The notes beneath the pieces were generated by a model, which was given only the letters and a program-made list of their open reading frames with translations, searched no databases and had not been told where the DNA came from. Both the position numbers and the translations under genes were made by a program. Positions 26,368-33,452 of a DNA stretch of 64,000 bases are shown here, piece after piece; within the stretch, counting starts at the first letter, position 1, and every line of letters starts with the position of its first letter. Source of the stretch: Jonesia quinghaiensis DSM 15701 (GTDB lineage Bacteria; Actinomycetota; Actinomycetes; Actinomycetales; Cellulomonadaceae); contig NZ_AUHN01000006.1 of assembly GCF_000423205.1 (NCBI RefSeq), positions 186,001-250,000 on the forward strand, read 5' to 3'.

Positions 26368-26409
26368 AAAATCGTGTGGTGCATCAAAAGTTGGTGCACC
26401 ACACGATTT
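26368..26409 (-). terminator. Intercistronic hairpin between toxin and immunity genes
   Basis: Perfect 15-bp arms AAATCGTGTGGTGCA and TGCACCACACGATTT flank a 12-nt loop, directly before the ribosome-binding site of the DUF1963 gene. It may terminate or attenuate read-through from the toxin gene. Confidence 0.65.
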
Positions 26410-26421
26410 GTGTTTAGAGCG

Positions 26422-27696
26422 TTACAGCTGGACACCGCAGTGCTTTAGCAACTTTACACCGATCTCATGCTGCTTCTGGAAGGAGTACGAGTTCACAAGA
26501 TCTCTCATCGTTCGGGTCCCAGTGTTCAGGCCAAAGAGCTTCACATTCTTCTTGTTCATCCAGGAGTTGATGCACTTTTGGTGCACTTCCTTCGGTATCT
26601 GAACCAAGTTCTGTGGGTTGTGGATTGCGCGGACATCCCAGTCTTTTTTGAAGAACTTGCTTTTCTTAGAAACGTTTGACTGTTCCACGATGTGATGCCA
26701 CTGGTAGTTCTTCTTCGTGCCATGCGCTTTCCTAAACGCCTTGAAGGTTTTGTACCCGTTCTTAATGGTGTACTTCATGCCCGCACGGATTGCGACTCCA
26801 GCAAATGCTCGGAGTACAGCCCCTGTGACAAGTGCGCGCGCGACGGCAGCTAACGGGATGGCAATCAATGGAAGTGGGTCTGAAACAACAGGGAACACTG
26901 CACCACTCGTATCAACGACCTGAATGATCGAGTCACCTTCGACTTCGTAGCGCGTTGGCAACTCAGTGCCTTCAGCATCCACAGACCACGGCGCTTGGAA
27001 CTGGACAAGTGTCTCTTTGCCCTCTACGTCAACGCTGTAGGCCTCATCCCCTTGCGCTTCGTGAGCGTTCTCAAGAAGTTGAGCGCGATACTCCTCGACA
27101 TCAAGGTCCGCGTCATTAGCAGCTACCTCAGCAACGATCTCATCGATGCTTTGTTCCGGGACATCAACATCAACAACATCTGAATCAGTAACGATTGCGA
27201 TACCACCATTAGCAAGCGAGACGAGTTCTGCCCCTTCGGGTAGATCAAGGTCGTAGGTGTATTCGTGAATCTGTGTGTCACCGTAGGTTTCGTCCGCAAC
27301 TGTCAACAGTCGCGGGGCTTCTTCACCGACATCCTGTAACGCGACTCCAAGACCTTGCGTAGTCGTCTCGAGTACGAGTCGATCATCAAGGACATCACCG
27401 ATGCCAACAACGTCACCCGGAAGCGTGATCGCTATGCCTGTTTCACCGATCTCGACCGTGCCATCAGAGACGACACCTGATACCCCAAAGACGGTACCGT
27501 CACTAGTTTGCGTGAACCCTCCTGCACTCTCATCTAATCCGAGAGCTTCGAGGGCATCGTTCACTGAATCGCGTGTGTCTCGAACACTAAGACCAGACGA
27601 TAGTTCGTCGTCGTTCGCCAGTGCCGGCTGAATCATCACACTGGACGCGGCCAAAGACACCGTGACAACGCCTGCTATCAGGCTAAACTTTCGCAT
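26422..27696 (-). CDS. Secreted polymorphic toxin with C-terminal HNH-type nuclease domain
   Basis: This 424-aa protein has a signal peptide (residues 1 to about 28, ending QPALA). A large acidic beta-rich middle region contains TRYEVEGDSIIQVVD and FPVVSDP, a module that precedes toxin domains in other exported actinobacterial proteins. A hydrophobic stretch (about 270-300) follows. The C-terminal about 100 residues contain YQWHHIVEQ and IHNPQNLVQIPKEVH, matching HNH/EndoVII-like toxin nucleases (HH pair, Asn, distal His). The ATG at 27696 has AGGAG upstream; the frame from 27753 would add a Cys-rich non-signal leader. The neighbouring DUF1963 gene is the likely immunity partner. Confidence 0.82.
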   Translation of the reverse strand: MRKFSLIAGVVTVSLAASSVMIQPALANDDELSSGLSVRDTRDSVNDALEALGLDESAGGFTQTSDGTVFGVSGVVSDGTVEIGETGIAITLPGDVVGIGDVLDDRLVLETTTQGLGVALQDVGEEAPRLLTVADETYGDTQIHEYTYDLDLPEGAELVSLANGGIAIVTDSDVVDVDVPEQSIDEIVAEVAANDADLDVEEYRAQLLENAHEAQGDEAYSVDVEGKETLVQFQAPWSVDAEGTELPTRYEVEGDSIIQVVDTSGAVFPVVSDPLPLIAIPLAAVARALVTGAVLRAFAGVAIRAGMKYTIKNGYKTFKAFRKAHGTKKNYQWHHIVEQSNVSKKSKFFKKDWDVRAIHNPQNLVQIPKEVHQKCINSWMNKKNVKLFGLNTGTRTMRDLVNSYSFQKQHEIGVKLLKHCGVQL

Positions 27697-28182
27697 TTCA
27701 ACTCCTGTGGGTTGCGGGGCTTTGATAATGACGTGGCAACACATTCGACACATACGGGGAGTTCTCTCCAGGCGAAAGTAGTCGGATTGCGTGCCGAGGG
27801 AGTCGGCAAGCTGTCGCGAACGTCCACTGGGGCTTTATTTCGGGCAGTTTAGGTACTATCCACGTGGAAAGTTACAGTTCAGAACAGGTTTCCTATCTGA
27901 CAAACCCCGTGAAAGTGTTGCCCATAAAGACCACATTTTGAGACGGCTTCCGTAGCGGTTGGTGGCGATTTCTATACGTGACGCAGCCATGCCTCGCACT
28001 CAAAAAATGGGGGGGTGAAGGTCACCGCTTAGGCAATTGGCAAGTGCTCCTTGCTAGTTCACTCACCACGACAAAACGAACCCGTAAGTATCTCTTAGGA
28101 GTTCGTTTTGTCGTGGTGATATTAGGCAGTTACGGCTCGAGGCGCTTGCACTCTGTTGGCGAGGTCAGCGATTAGATCTGGC
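27697..28182. other. Intergenic region with long inverted repeat
   Basis: No convincing gene is present in these 486 nt. The notable element is the inverted repeat at 28064-28118. The side adjacent to 27696 must contain the toxin promoter, but no clear -10/-35 pair is visible. Confidence 0.6.
28064..28118. repeat. 18-bp perfect inverted repeat
   Basis: CACCACGACAAAACGAAC and GTTCGTTTTGTCGTGGTG are separated by 19 nt. No T-run follows on either strand. It may be a terminator for the minus-strand hydrolase gene, a regulator site or a remnant element end. Confidence 0.7.
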
Positions 28183-29073
28183 CTAAACCTCGTGAAAGAC
28201 GCGCTCTGGTAGATGAGATTTGGTTCCGCACCTGTCTGCCGCTGTAGACCCGGTGATGTGTGTGTAGGTGGCGGGTGCGGACTTCTCGTGCTTGGCGTAC
28301 TCGTCGGGTAACCCGGAGCGTTGTGCGGCCTGAACTGCGACGGTCAGTTTCATGGACTGCCAGCCGCTGACCTTGACCAGCGCGTCGTAGAACTTATTTG
28401 ACGCGTACTTTGGGTCCATGATCTGCTCGGGGGTTCCCCACTCCATGGAGGGGCGCTGTTGGAACAGGCCGAGTGAGTCCCTGTCTCCGCCCTTGATATT
28501 GACCAGGGTTGATTCCTGCATGGCTGTGGCAATGGCGATGATCCGCCCGAACTCGGGGACGTCCATCTCTTCACTGACCTGCACAATGGTGCGGGCGTTG
28601 TTGATGTGTTCGTCAGTGAGTTGTGAACCAGAATGCCAGGTAGGTTTGCCGGATACTGATGACGCACCGACGGCTGTGTTGGATTCGCAGACGGTGGTGT
28701 CGTCGGTGGCGGCTGCGTCTTCCTCTTCGCTGACAACTGCCGCGGTGATGGTGGTGACGATTGTGAACACGATGATGCCGTAGGTCAGCAGGATGACCCC
28801 GACCAAGGCGACGAGGACTTTCCACCAGTTGCGGCCCAGCTTGGACCGCGTGACAACGCTGGTTGCTTGGGCGGCGATCGCGCCGACCAGGAGTGTGCCT
28901 GCAGCGGTGCCGACGGCTTATGCTGCCGTTGAGCTGGCTCCACGTTTGGTGCGGTCCGGGGAAGGAGGAACGTCAGGCTTGCTTGTGGTGCCTTGAGGGT
29001 TTGGGGCAGGTTGTGGTGGCCCGCCACGACGTTTGGGTGGTAGAGGGGTGTCGGGGGTTCGCGGGTCGCTCAC
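28183..29073 (-). pseudogene. Conjugation-type lytic transglycosylase, interrupted by TAA
   Basis: The GTG at 29073 opens a 297-codon frame: VSDPRTPDTPLPPKRRGG, a Pro-rich cytoplasmic head, one membrane helix (VLVALVGVILLTYGIIVF), and a lysozyme-like domain with AIATAMQESTLVNIKGGDRD and SLGLFQQRPSMEWG. This is the pattern of cell-wall hydrolases from actinobacterial conjugative elements. Codon 52 is TAA (28918-28920), splitting head from helix. The part after the stop has only TTG (28806) as a start. Nonsense decay is the simple reading; re-initiation would give a 207-aa product. Confidence 0.7.
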
Positions 29074-29191
29074 GCTGGCTTAAGTATGCGCAGGATTGGG
29101 TGCATGCTTTGTACATTTGCGGGGACCTGCAGGCGTCGCGTTGTGCGCGCCGGTTCGTGCCGCACATATGGGTAGTGTGCTCACGGATACC

Positions 29192-29234
29192 AAAGAACCC
29201 CGCCCAGGCGATCAGCCTGTATGCGGGGTTCTTT
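29192..29234 (-). terminator. Terminator after the 29282 lipoprotein gene
   Basis: 12-bp perfect arms AAAGAACCCCGC and GCGGGGTTCTTT with a 19-nt loop, followed on the minus strand by TGG TAT. It lies between the lipoprotein gene and the hydrolase gene. Confidence 0.7.
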
Positions 29235-29281
29235 GTTGCTACCGGGCGGACACCAACCACCAGACCACCGTGGAGCTGATG

Positions 29282-29929
29282 CTACTTGGTAGCATCGATG
29301 ACAATCGCGTCAAACTCGTCAATGAGGGGCTGTGCAATGGCAATGATGCCCTGTGGAGTGGTCGCGGTCAGTACACCGACGGACTCGACAAATGCTGGCG
29401 TAGCCTTGCGAATCTCAGGACCAGCGACAGTAATGGAGTAGTAGGAGTTAAAAGCCTTGCCATCAGCGCCGAACTGTCCAGCACCAACGACGATCACTGC
29501 GTTGACACCAGCGGCTTCAGCAGCAGCAATGGTCTCCATAAGCCCCTCGCGCGTGTCCATGAGTCCGTCGAAATCCGTGGGCTTCGCGGCGGCACCGGTG
29601 GTTGCTACGTCCTTGGTGACGAGTTCCTTGGCGGTCTTGCGGTCAATGACCACACCATCGCCGTTGCCGTTAGGTGACACGTAGACGGAGATTCCGGCTT
29701 CGCGTGCCGCCTCAACCTGGTCTGCGGTAATCTCAGCGCCAACCTCGGTGGGAATCTCAGGATCTGCAGGTTCCGTTGGCTCTTCGGGTTCTGTGGGCTC
29801 CGTTGGGGGGTCCGCAGGTGCAGTCTCGGTCTGTGTCGCTGTGGGCTGCGGCGCGGGCTCCGTGTTGTTGGAGCATCCGGTGAGGATGATGCCTGCGATG
29901 AGGGCGATTGCTGCGATTCGAGTGTTCAT
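29282..29929 (-). CDS. Putative lipoprotein with acidic Pro/Glu linker
   Basis: This 215-aa protein has a signal peptide with lipobox (IILTGC, Cys18). A TEPTEPEEPTEPADPEIP linker spans about residues 33-65, then a globular alpha/beta domain (VNAVIVVGAGQFGADGKAF). The ATG at 29929 has AAGGAG upstream. No family is recognised. It probably faces the outside of the membrane as part of the island's surface functions. Confidence 0.65.
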   Translation of the reverse strand: MNTRIAAIALIAGIILTGCSNNTEPAPQPTATQTETAPADPPTEPTEPEEPTEPADPEIPTEVGAEITADQVEAAREAGISVYVSPNGNGDGVVIDRKTAKELVTKDVATTGAAAKPTDFDGLMDTREGLMETIAAAEAAGVNAVIVVGAGQFGADGKAFNSYYSITVAGPEIRKATPAFVESVGVLTATTPQGIIAIAQPLIDEFDAIVIDATK

Positions 29930-29987
29930 GGTCTTACTCCTTGTGGTCTGTGGGAGGGTGCCTTCCGTTGGTGTTGCCCCTATATGT

Positions 29988-30024
29988 GCGGCACGATCCG
30001 ATACTGCGTTAAGAATCGTGCCGC
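29988..30024 (-). terminator. Hairpin between the HTH and lipoprotein genes
   Basis: GCGGCACGAT and ATCGTGCCGC arms with a 17-nt loop. It likely ends the small HTH transcript. Confidence 0.5.
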
Positions 30025-30114
30025 CCACTAAATCGCCTTACCCCCTGCGCTGTCACTCATGTGACTTCAATAGTCCACCGCAGACGCACCGCTAGTGAGG
30101 CAGATAGCCATGGA

Positions 30115-30345
30115 TTAGGCGCCTTGTCGTGGTCTACCTGGTCGTGGTGGCTGGTAGGTCGCAGCCCATGACGCGACCTGAGCAGCGTCCCAGACTGGGC
30201 CGCCGTTGAGCTCCCCGATGGGGGCTGGGTATCGGTCGGGGTGTCGTGTGCGGGCGACGCGCAGCGCTGCGCGTGTCATCCCGACGACTTCTGCAAGGTG
30301 GCCTTGGTCGTAGAGGCCACCGGTTGGTGTGGGGAGGTGTGTCAT
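30115..30345 (-). CDS. Small HTH protein, excisionase-like
   Basis: This 76-aa protein has GHLAEVVGMTRAALRVARTR, a MerR/AlpA-like winged helix-turn-helix entry. TRHPDRYPAPIGELNGGPVW follows and matches the wing of excisionase-type proteins. The C-terminus is basic (RPGRPRQGA). Size and location in an integrative element suggest an excisionase or element regulator. It is divergent from the DUF2637 gene with a shared 155-nt control region. Confidence 0.65.
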   Translation of the reverse strand: MTHLPTPTGGLYDQGHLAEVVGMTRAALRVARTRHPDRYPAPIGELNGGPVWDAAQVASWAATYQPPRPGRPRQGA

Positions 30346-30500
30346 GGGGCCTCCGGTGTGTGGTGTGTGCGTTTCCCTTTTAATGCTAACACTGCGTTGC
30401 AGTTTCTAACCACTATTGATAACATGGCGTTAGCGATAGGTAGTGTGTGGGCATGCCGCACATACACCAAGGGGAACCACGAACCCAGGAGGCCACCCAC

Positions 30501-31304
30501 ATGACAATTGACGCCACAACAGCCAGTGCCACTGCGAGCGCACCTTTTGTGTCTGCGCGCATCCAGCCCGACTCGCGGGCTGTTGTACTGACGACAACGT
30601 GGCTTGTTGGCCTGCTTGCTGCTGTGAGCTTCGCGCTTGGTGTCCCTGGGCTCGTGGATGTCGCTAGCTGGGCGGGGCTACCCCCGCAGCTCCGGTGGGG
30701 CGTACCTCTTATGATTGATGGAGGACTTATTGTCATGGCCCTTGTTGCGATCGTTCGACGCGCTCGTCAGGAGAGCGCCATGTTCGCGTGGTCTGTGCTT
30801 GCGATACTCACTGTTGCGTCCATGGCGTTACAGGTCGCGCACGTTGCTTCACTGCCCGGTGAACGGTGGGCGCTCATGGTTGGTATGGGCTTGGCTGCAT
30901 CTTTCCCCGCAGTAGTCTTTGCAGCCACACACAGCCTGCTCGATATTGCTGTCGCTCCCGCACCATCTAAGCGACGCAAAGCCAAAACAGCAAGCGTCCC
31001 TGTTCAACAGGCATCACAACGTGCCCGCACCGCGGCGTCAACGGCACCGCGGAAAAGCACGGTGAAAGCTAAGGCCACTGCTGCAGAGAAGACTGAGATG
31101 GTTGGTGAAGTGGTGCAGGGCGCAGGTGAAGCGCCAGAGAAGGCAACCACACCCAAGGTGAGCACCGTTGACACCAATGACAGAGAAGCCCTGCGCTCGC
31201 GGGTCCTAGAACTACGCAGCGAAGGAAAAAGCTACGGAAAAATCGCGGGAGAAACCGGCGTACCAGTCTCCACAGTCAAACGATGGGCGCCTGAGCCTGT
31301 GTAA
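30501..31304 (+). CDS. DUF2637 (SpdB-like) membrane protein with C-terminal HTH
   Basis: This 267-aa protein has four hydrophobic segments between about 28 and 150 with LRWGVPLMIDGGLIVMALVA, typical of DUF2637 proteins encoded by actinobacterial plasmids and ICEs, where spd genes aid intramycelial spread. A long basic linker (SKRRKAKTASVPVQQASQRA) leads to a terminal helix-turn-helix (GKIAGETGVPVSTVKRWA). AGGAGG precedes the ATG at 30501. The last about 115 codons are partly duplicated at 32369-32686. Confidence 0.8.
   Translation: MTIDATTASATASAPFVSARIQPDSRAVVLTTTWLVGLLAAVSFALGVPGLVDVASWAGLPPQLRWGVPLMIDGGLIVMALVAIVRRARQESAMFAWSVLAILTVASMALQVAHVASLPGERWALMVGMGLAASFPAVVFAATHSLLDIAVAPAPSKRRKAKTASVPVQQASQRARTAASTAPRKSTVKAKATAAEKTEMVGEVVQGAGEAPEKATTPKVSTVDTNDREALRSRVLELRSEGKSYGKIAGETGVPVSTVKRWAPEPV
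30954..31042 (+). repeat. Direct repeat, copy 1 (DUF2637 linker)
   Basis: 89 nt that appear identical to 32369-32457; weaker similarity continues to the end of each gene. The repeats bracket the SocA/membrane-protein cassette. Confidence 0.85.
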
Positions 31305-31461
31305 GAGCCTGGGGTGACTAGCATTGTTGTGTCAGTGAAGACAGGTACTCTGTGGTTCTAGATGTTCTATGCAGTGTGTGGAACCTTTTGGAAAGGTTAG
31401 TTGCAACAAGCGCATCCATGGCATGACATGGGATAATTAAGTACAGAGCGGAGGTGCTGAT

Positions 31462-31935
31462 ATGCCCTTATATGAACCGAGTAACGTTGCCAACAACATC
31501 CTTGAGCGCGCATTTCGTGACGGGGCTGCTGTCTCGCCAATGAAGCTCCAGAAGATCCTGTATTTCACTGCAAGTGAGTACGGCAAGGCAACAGGTAAGG
31601 CCCTGTTTCGCGAGGAGTTCGAAGCTTGGCAGTATGGGCCGGTGTTGCGAAGCGTGTATAGCGAGTTCAGAGGGTACGGCGGAAGGCCGATAACGGACTA
31701 CGCAAAGGATGCCCTTGGGGCTAGTTATGTTGTTTCCGAGAAAGACGATCCGCAACTTAGCAGCGCCCTTGAGCGAGTGTGGCAGGTTTCGAAAAACAGG
31801 AACGCTGCCGAGCTATCAAGGATCACCCACCTCAAGGGCTCCGCTTGGTATGACTCATGGATGGCAGATGAGGATGTCATTCCATATGAAAAGGTCAAGA
31901 GCGATGAGACATACAAAGACAGGCTAGGTGTCTGA
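31462..31935 (+). CDS. SocA/Panacea (DUF4065)-domain protein, putative antitoxin
   Basis: This 157-aa protein has the DUF4065 pattern: NNILERAFRDGAAVSPMKLQ, KILYFTASEYGKATGKALF, FEAWQYGPVLRSVYSEF and a C-terminal AWYDSWM. The domain occurs in SocA (ClpXP adaptor/antitoxin), GepA and the broadly partnered Panacea antitoxins. GGAGGTG precedes the ATG and GATAAT lies about 25 nt upstream. Its 3' end overlaps the next gene by 8 nt, the layout expected for a toxin-antitoxin operon. Confidence 0.82.
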   Translation: MPLYEPSNVANNILERAFRDGAAVSPMKLQKILYFTASEYGKATGKALFREEFEAWQYGPVLRSVYSEFRGYGGRPITDYAKDALGASYVVSEKDDPQLSSALERVWQVSKNRNAAELSRITHLKGSAWYDSWMADEDVIPYEKVKSDETYKDRLGV

Positions 31936-32278
31936 GGTGTCAGTTCCGAGAGAGATTCCCGATATCCCTGACTCTGCTACGGAGGAGCTGGCGAACGGTA
32001 ACACTTCTCTTGGTCAACGACATGGACGGCTGCAGAAGCCCGCGCGTGATTCCCCTCAGGCGCTCCATGATCGTGCCATGGAAAAGGACAAGCTAAGTTT
32101 CGCGAAGCGTCTAGTTTACTTTTCAGGTGCGACCATGTTTCTGCTTGGTGGCGTTTCATTCTTCTGGCCCGAGCGGGTTGCTGATGGGCCAACCGAGGCT
32201 CTATTTGAGTTTGCGAAACTCTTAGTGATGACTGTTCTGGGGTATGTATTCGGACGCGGGGCCATCGACAAGGGTTAG
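31928..32278 (+). CDS. Small membrane protein paired with the SocA-domain gene (candidate toxin)
   Basis: This 116-aa protein has a soluble charged N-terminal half, then two hydrophobic segments: RLVYFSGATMFLLGGVSFFW (about 60-79) and FAKLLVMTVLGYVFG (about 96-110). It ends with RGAIDKG. No family is recognised. The GTG start lies within the last codons of the SocA gene, so it is translationally coupled. Membrane-active toxins are a known class of Panacea partners, which makes this a reasonable toxin candidate; that assignment is inference. Confidence 0.6.
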   Translation: MSEVSVPREIPDIPDSATEELANGNTSLGQRHGRLQKPARDSPQALHDRAMEKDKLSFAKRLVYFSGATMFLLGGVSFFWPERVADGPTEALFEFAKLLVMTVLGYVFGRGAIDKG

Positions 32279-32314
32279 GCCAGCTTACCCATGGTCCGCA
32301 GTTAGGAGGCGAAG

Positions 32315-32686
32315 GTGGCTTTTCAGGTGTCGGCGCACCAGCTGGTTCAATTCGATGCAGTGAAGACGGCTCCCGCACCATCTAAGCGACGCAAAGCCAA
32401 AACAGCAAGCGTCCCTGTTCAACAGGCATCACAACGTGCCCGCACCGCGGCGTCAACACAGAAGAGCGTAGTGAAGGCTAAGGTCACTGCTGCTGAGACT
32501 GAGATGGTGGGCGAGGCAACGCAGGGCGCAGGTGAGGTACCAGAGAAGGCAACTATCGCTGACACCAGCGACAGAGAAGCCCTGCGCTCGCGGGCCCTTA
32601 CCCTACGAGAGCAAGGGCTGAGCTACGGAAAGATTGCGGCAGAAACTGGCGTACCAGTCTCCACAGTCAAACGCTGGGCGGCTTGA
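32315..32686 (+). CDS. Truncated DUF2637 gene copy: basic linker plus HTH
   Basis: This 123-aa ORF joins a new N-terminus (MAFQVSAHQLVQFDAVKT) to the duplicated linker and HTH of the 30501 protein (GKIAAETGVPVSTVKRWAA), without the membrane part. AGGAGG precedes the GTG. It could be a soluble DNA-binding competitor of the full-length protein or simply a leftover of the insertion that placed the SocA cassette. Confidence 0.6.
   Translation: MAFQVSAHQLVQFDAVKTAPAPSKRRKAKTASVPVQQASQRARTAASTQKSVVKAKVTAAETEMVGEATQGAGEVPEKATIADTSDREALRSRALTLREQGLSYGKIAAETGVPVSTVKRWAA
32369..32457 (+). repeat. Direct repeat, copy 2 (DUF2637 linker)
   Basis: 89 nt matching 30954-31042; see that entry. Confidence 0.85.
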
Positions 32687-32743
32687 CGAGAAATGCGCCA
32701 CGCTGGCACCGTCCAAGGTCTAATATTGCCGTACGGTTGAGAG

Positions 32744-32929
32744 ATGGACTCTGCATCGAAGCGAGCTTTAAGGGATCATGCGACTCGACGTGCCCAGAAC
32801 CTGCGCCTACTGTCCGACAAGTCACGCGCTGATGAGGAGGAGCTGCGATGGGCCGAGGGAGTTATCTCCGACCTGAACGCAGGTCGTGAACCGAATCCTC
32901 ATTTTGATAGGTCTCTATTCCGGGATTGA
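32744..32929 (+). CDS. Small hypothetical protein
   Basis: A 61-aa highly charged helical ORF (SKRALRDHATRRAQNLRLLS, then EELRWAEGVISDLNAG). GAGAG precedes the ATG closely. No family is recognised. The rest of the right island end (32930-33236) has no gene. Confidence 0.4.
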   Translation: MDSASKRALRDHATRRAQNLRLLSDKSRADEEELRWAEGVISDLNAGREPNPHFDRSLFRD

Positions 32930-33106
32930 TGGCGACCCTCTTGGGTCACAGCACTCTGACCTTATTCAACGGAATCACCAAAGCGATCCAACGTTGAACG
33001 AATGTTCGGTGCCGCCGCAGAATGGGCAACATTGCGAGCTTTCGTGGACGCTGCTTGGCGGGCGCAGCAGTCTGCGTAGTGAACATCCTCGCGTCTCGCT
33101 CCTGAT

Positions 33107-33131
33107 GTCAGGAAAAAGTCAGGGAAAAATA
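33107..33131 (+). repeat. Putative integrase arm-type site, right
   Basis: GTCAGGAAA then TCAGGGAAAAAT, a near copy of 23023-23047 in direct orientation. It lies 106 nt inside attR. Confidence 0.45.
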
Positions 33132-33236
33132 CGCCATCACCATGCACCCGCTTGCATCACCCGGTAACCGTCAGCGAATATCATCGCAGGTCAGTGCACT
33201 TTCCTGAATCTCCCTGCACCGGGTTGCATCGCCGTT

Positions 33237-33293
33237 TTCGATTCCCCGCGGCTCCACATATGGGCAATGCCCCCGCCACACGGCGGGGGCATT
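33237..33293 (+). repeat. attR: right direct repeat of the island
   Basis: A copy of the last 20 nt of ssrA plus downstream hairpin, identical to attL over the first 28 nt. It is not a functional tmRNA or tRNA gene, since the body of the RNA is absent. Confidence 0.9.
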
Positions 33294-33452
33294 TCTGCGT
33301 TCCAGGGGGTTATTTAGGTGTCGGAATGTTCGCATGGAACGTACTTCCAGTGTTCTGCTTGGAATGGCTTCGTGGGGCAAAGAAGCGATGAATCTATGAA
33401 GCGCCATTCGTCCGAATGTAGACTATAGTGGTAAATCGAGATGAGGTGCGAT

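Larger units (their letters stand above)
22931..33264. mobile_element. Genomic island (decayed actinomycete ICE-like element) at ssrA
   Basis: The roughly 10.3 kb between the two att repeats begins with an integrase remnant next to attL. It contains conjugation-associated gene types (DUF2637/SpdB-like, SLT-type hydrolase, small excisionase-like HTH), plus toxin-immunity and SocA-type cargo. No replication initiator or FtsK-like translocase (TraB) is present, so it cannot be a complete self-transmissible element. The boundaries are defined directly by the repeats. Confidence 0.85.

Noticed and set aside
27978-28175. Plus-strand 65-codon ORF spanning the inverted repeat
   Set aside because: It owes its openness to the palindromic sequence, lacks a ribosome-binding site and has no protein-like features beyond one short hydrophobic run.
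33230-33264. tRNA-like T-arm and acceptor end
   Set aside because: Only the last 20 nt of ssrA are duplicated; no D-arm, anticodon or 5' acceptor strand precedes it. It is attR, not an RNA gene.
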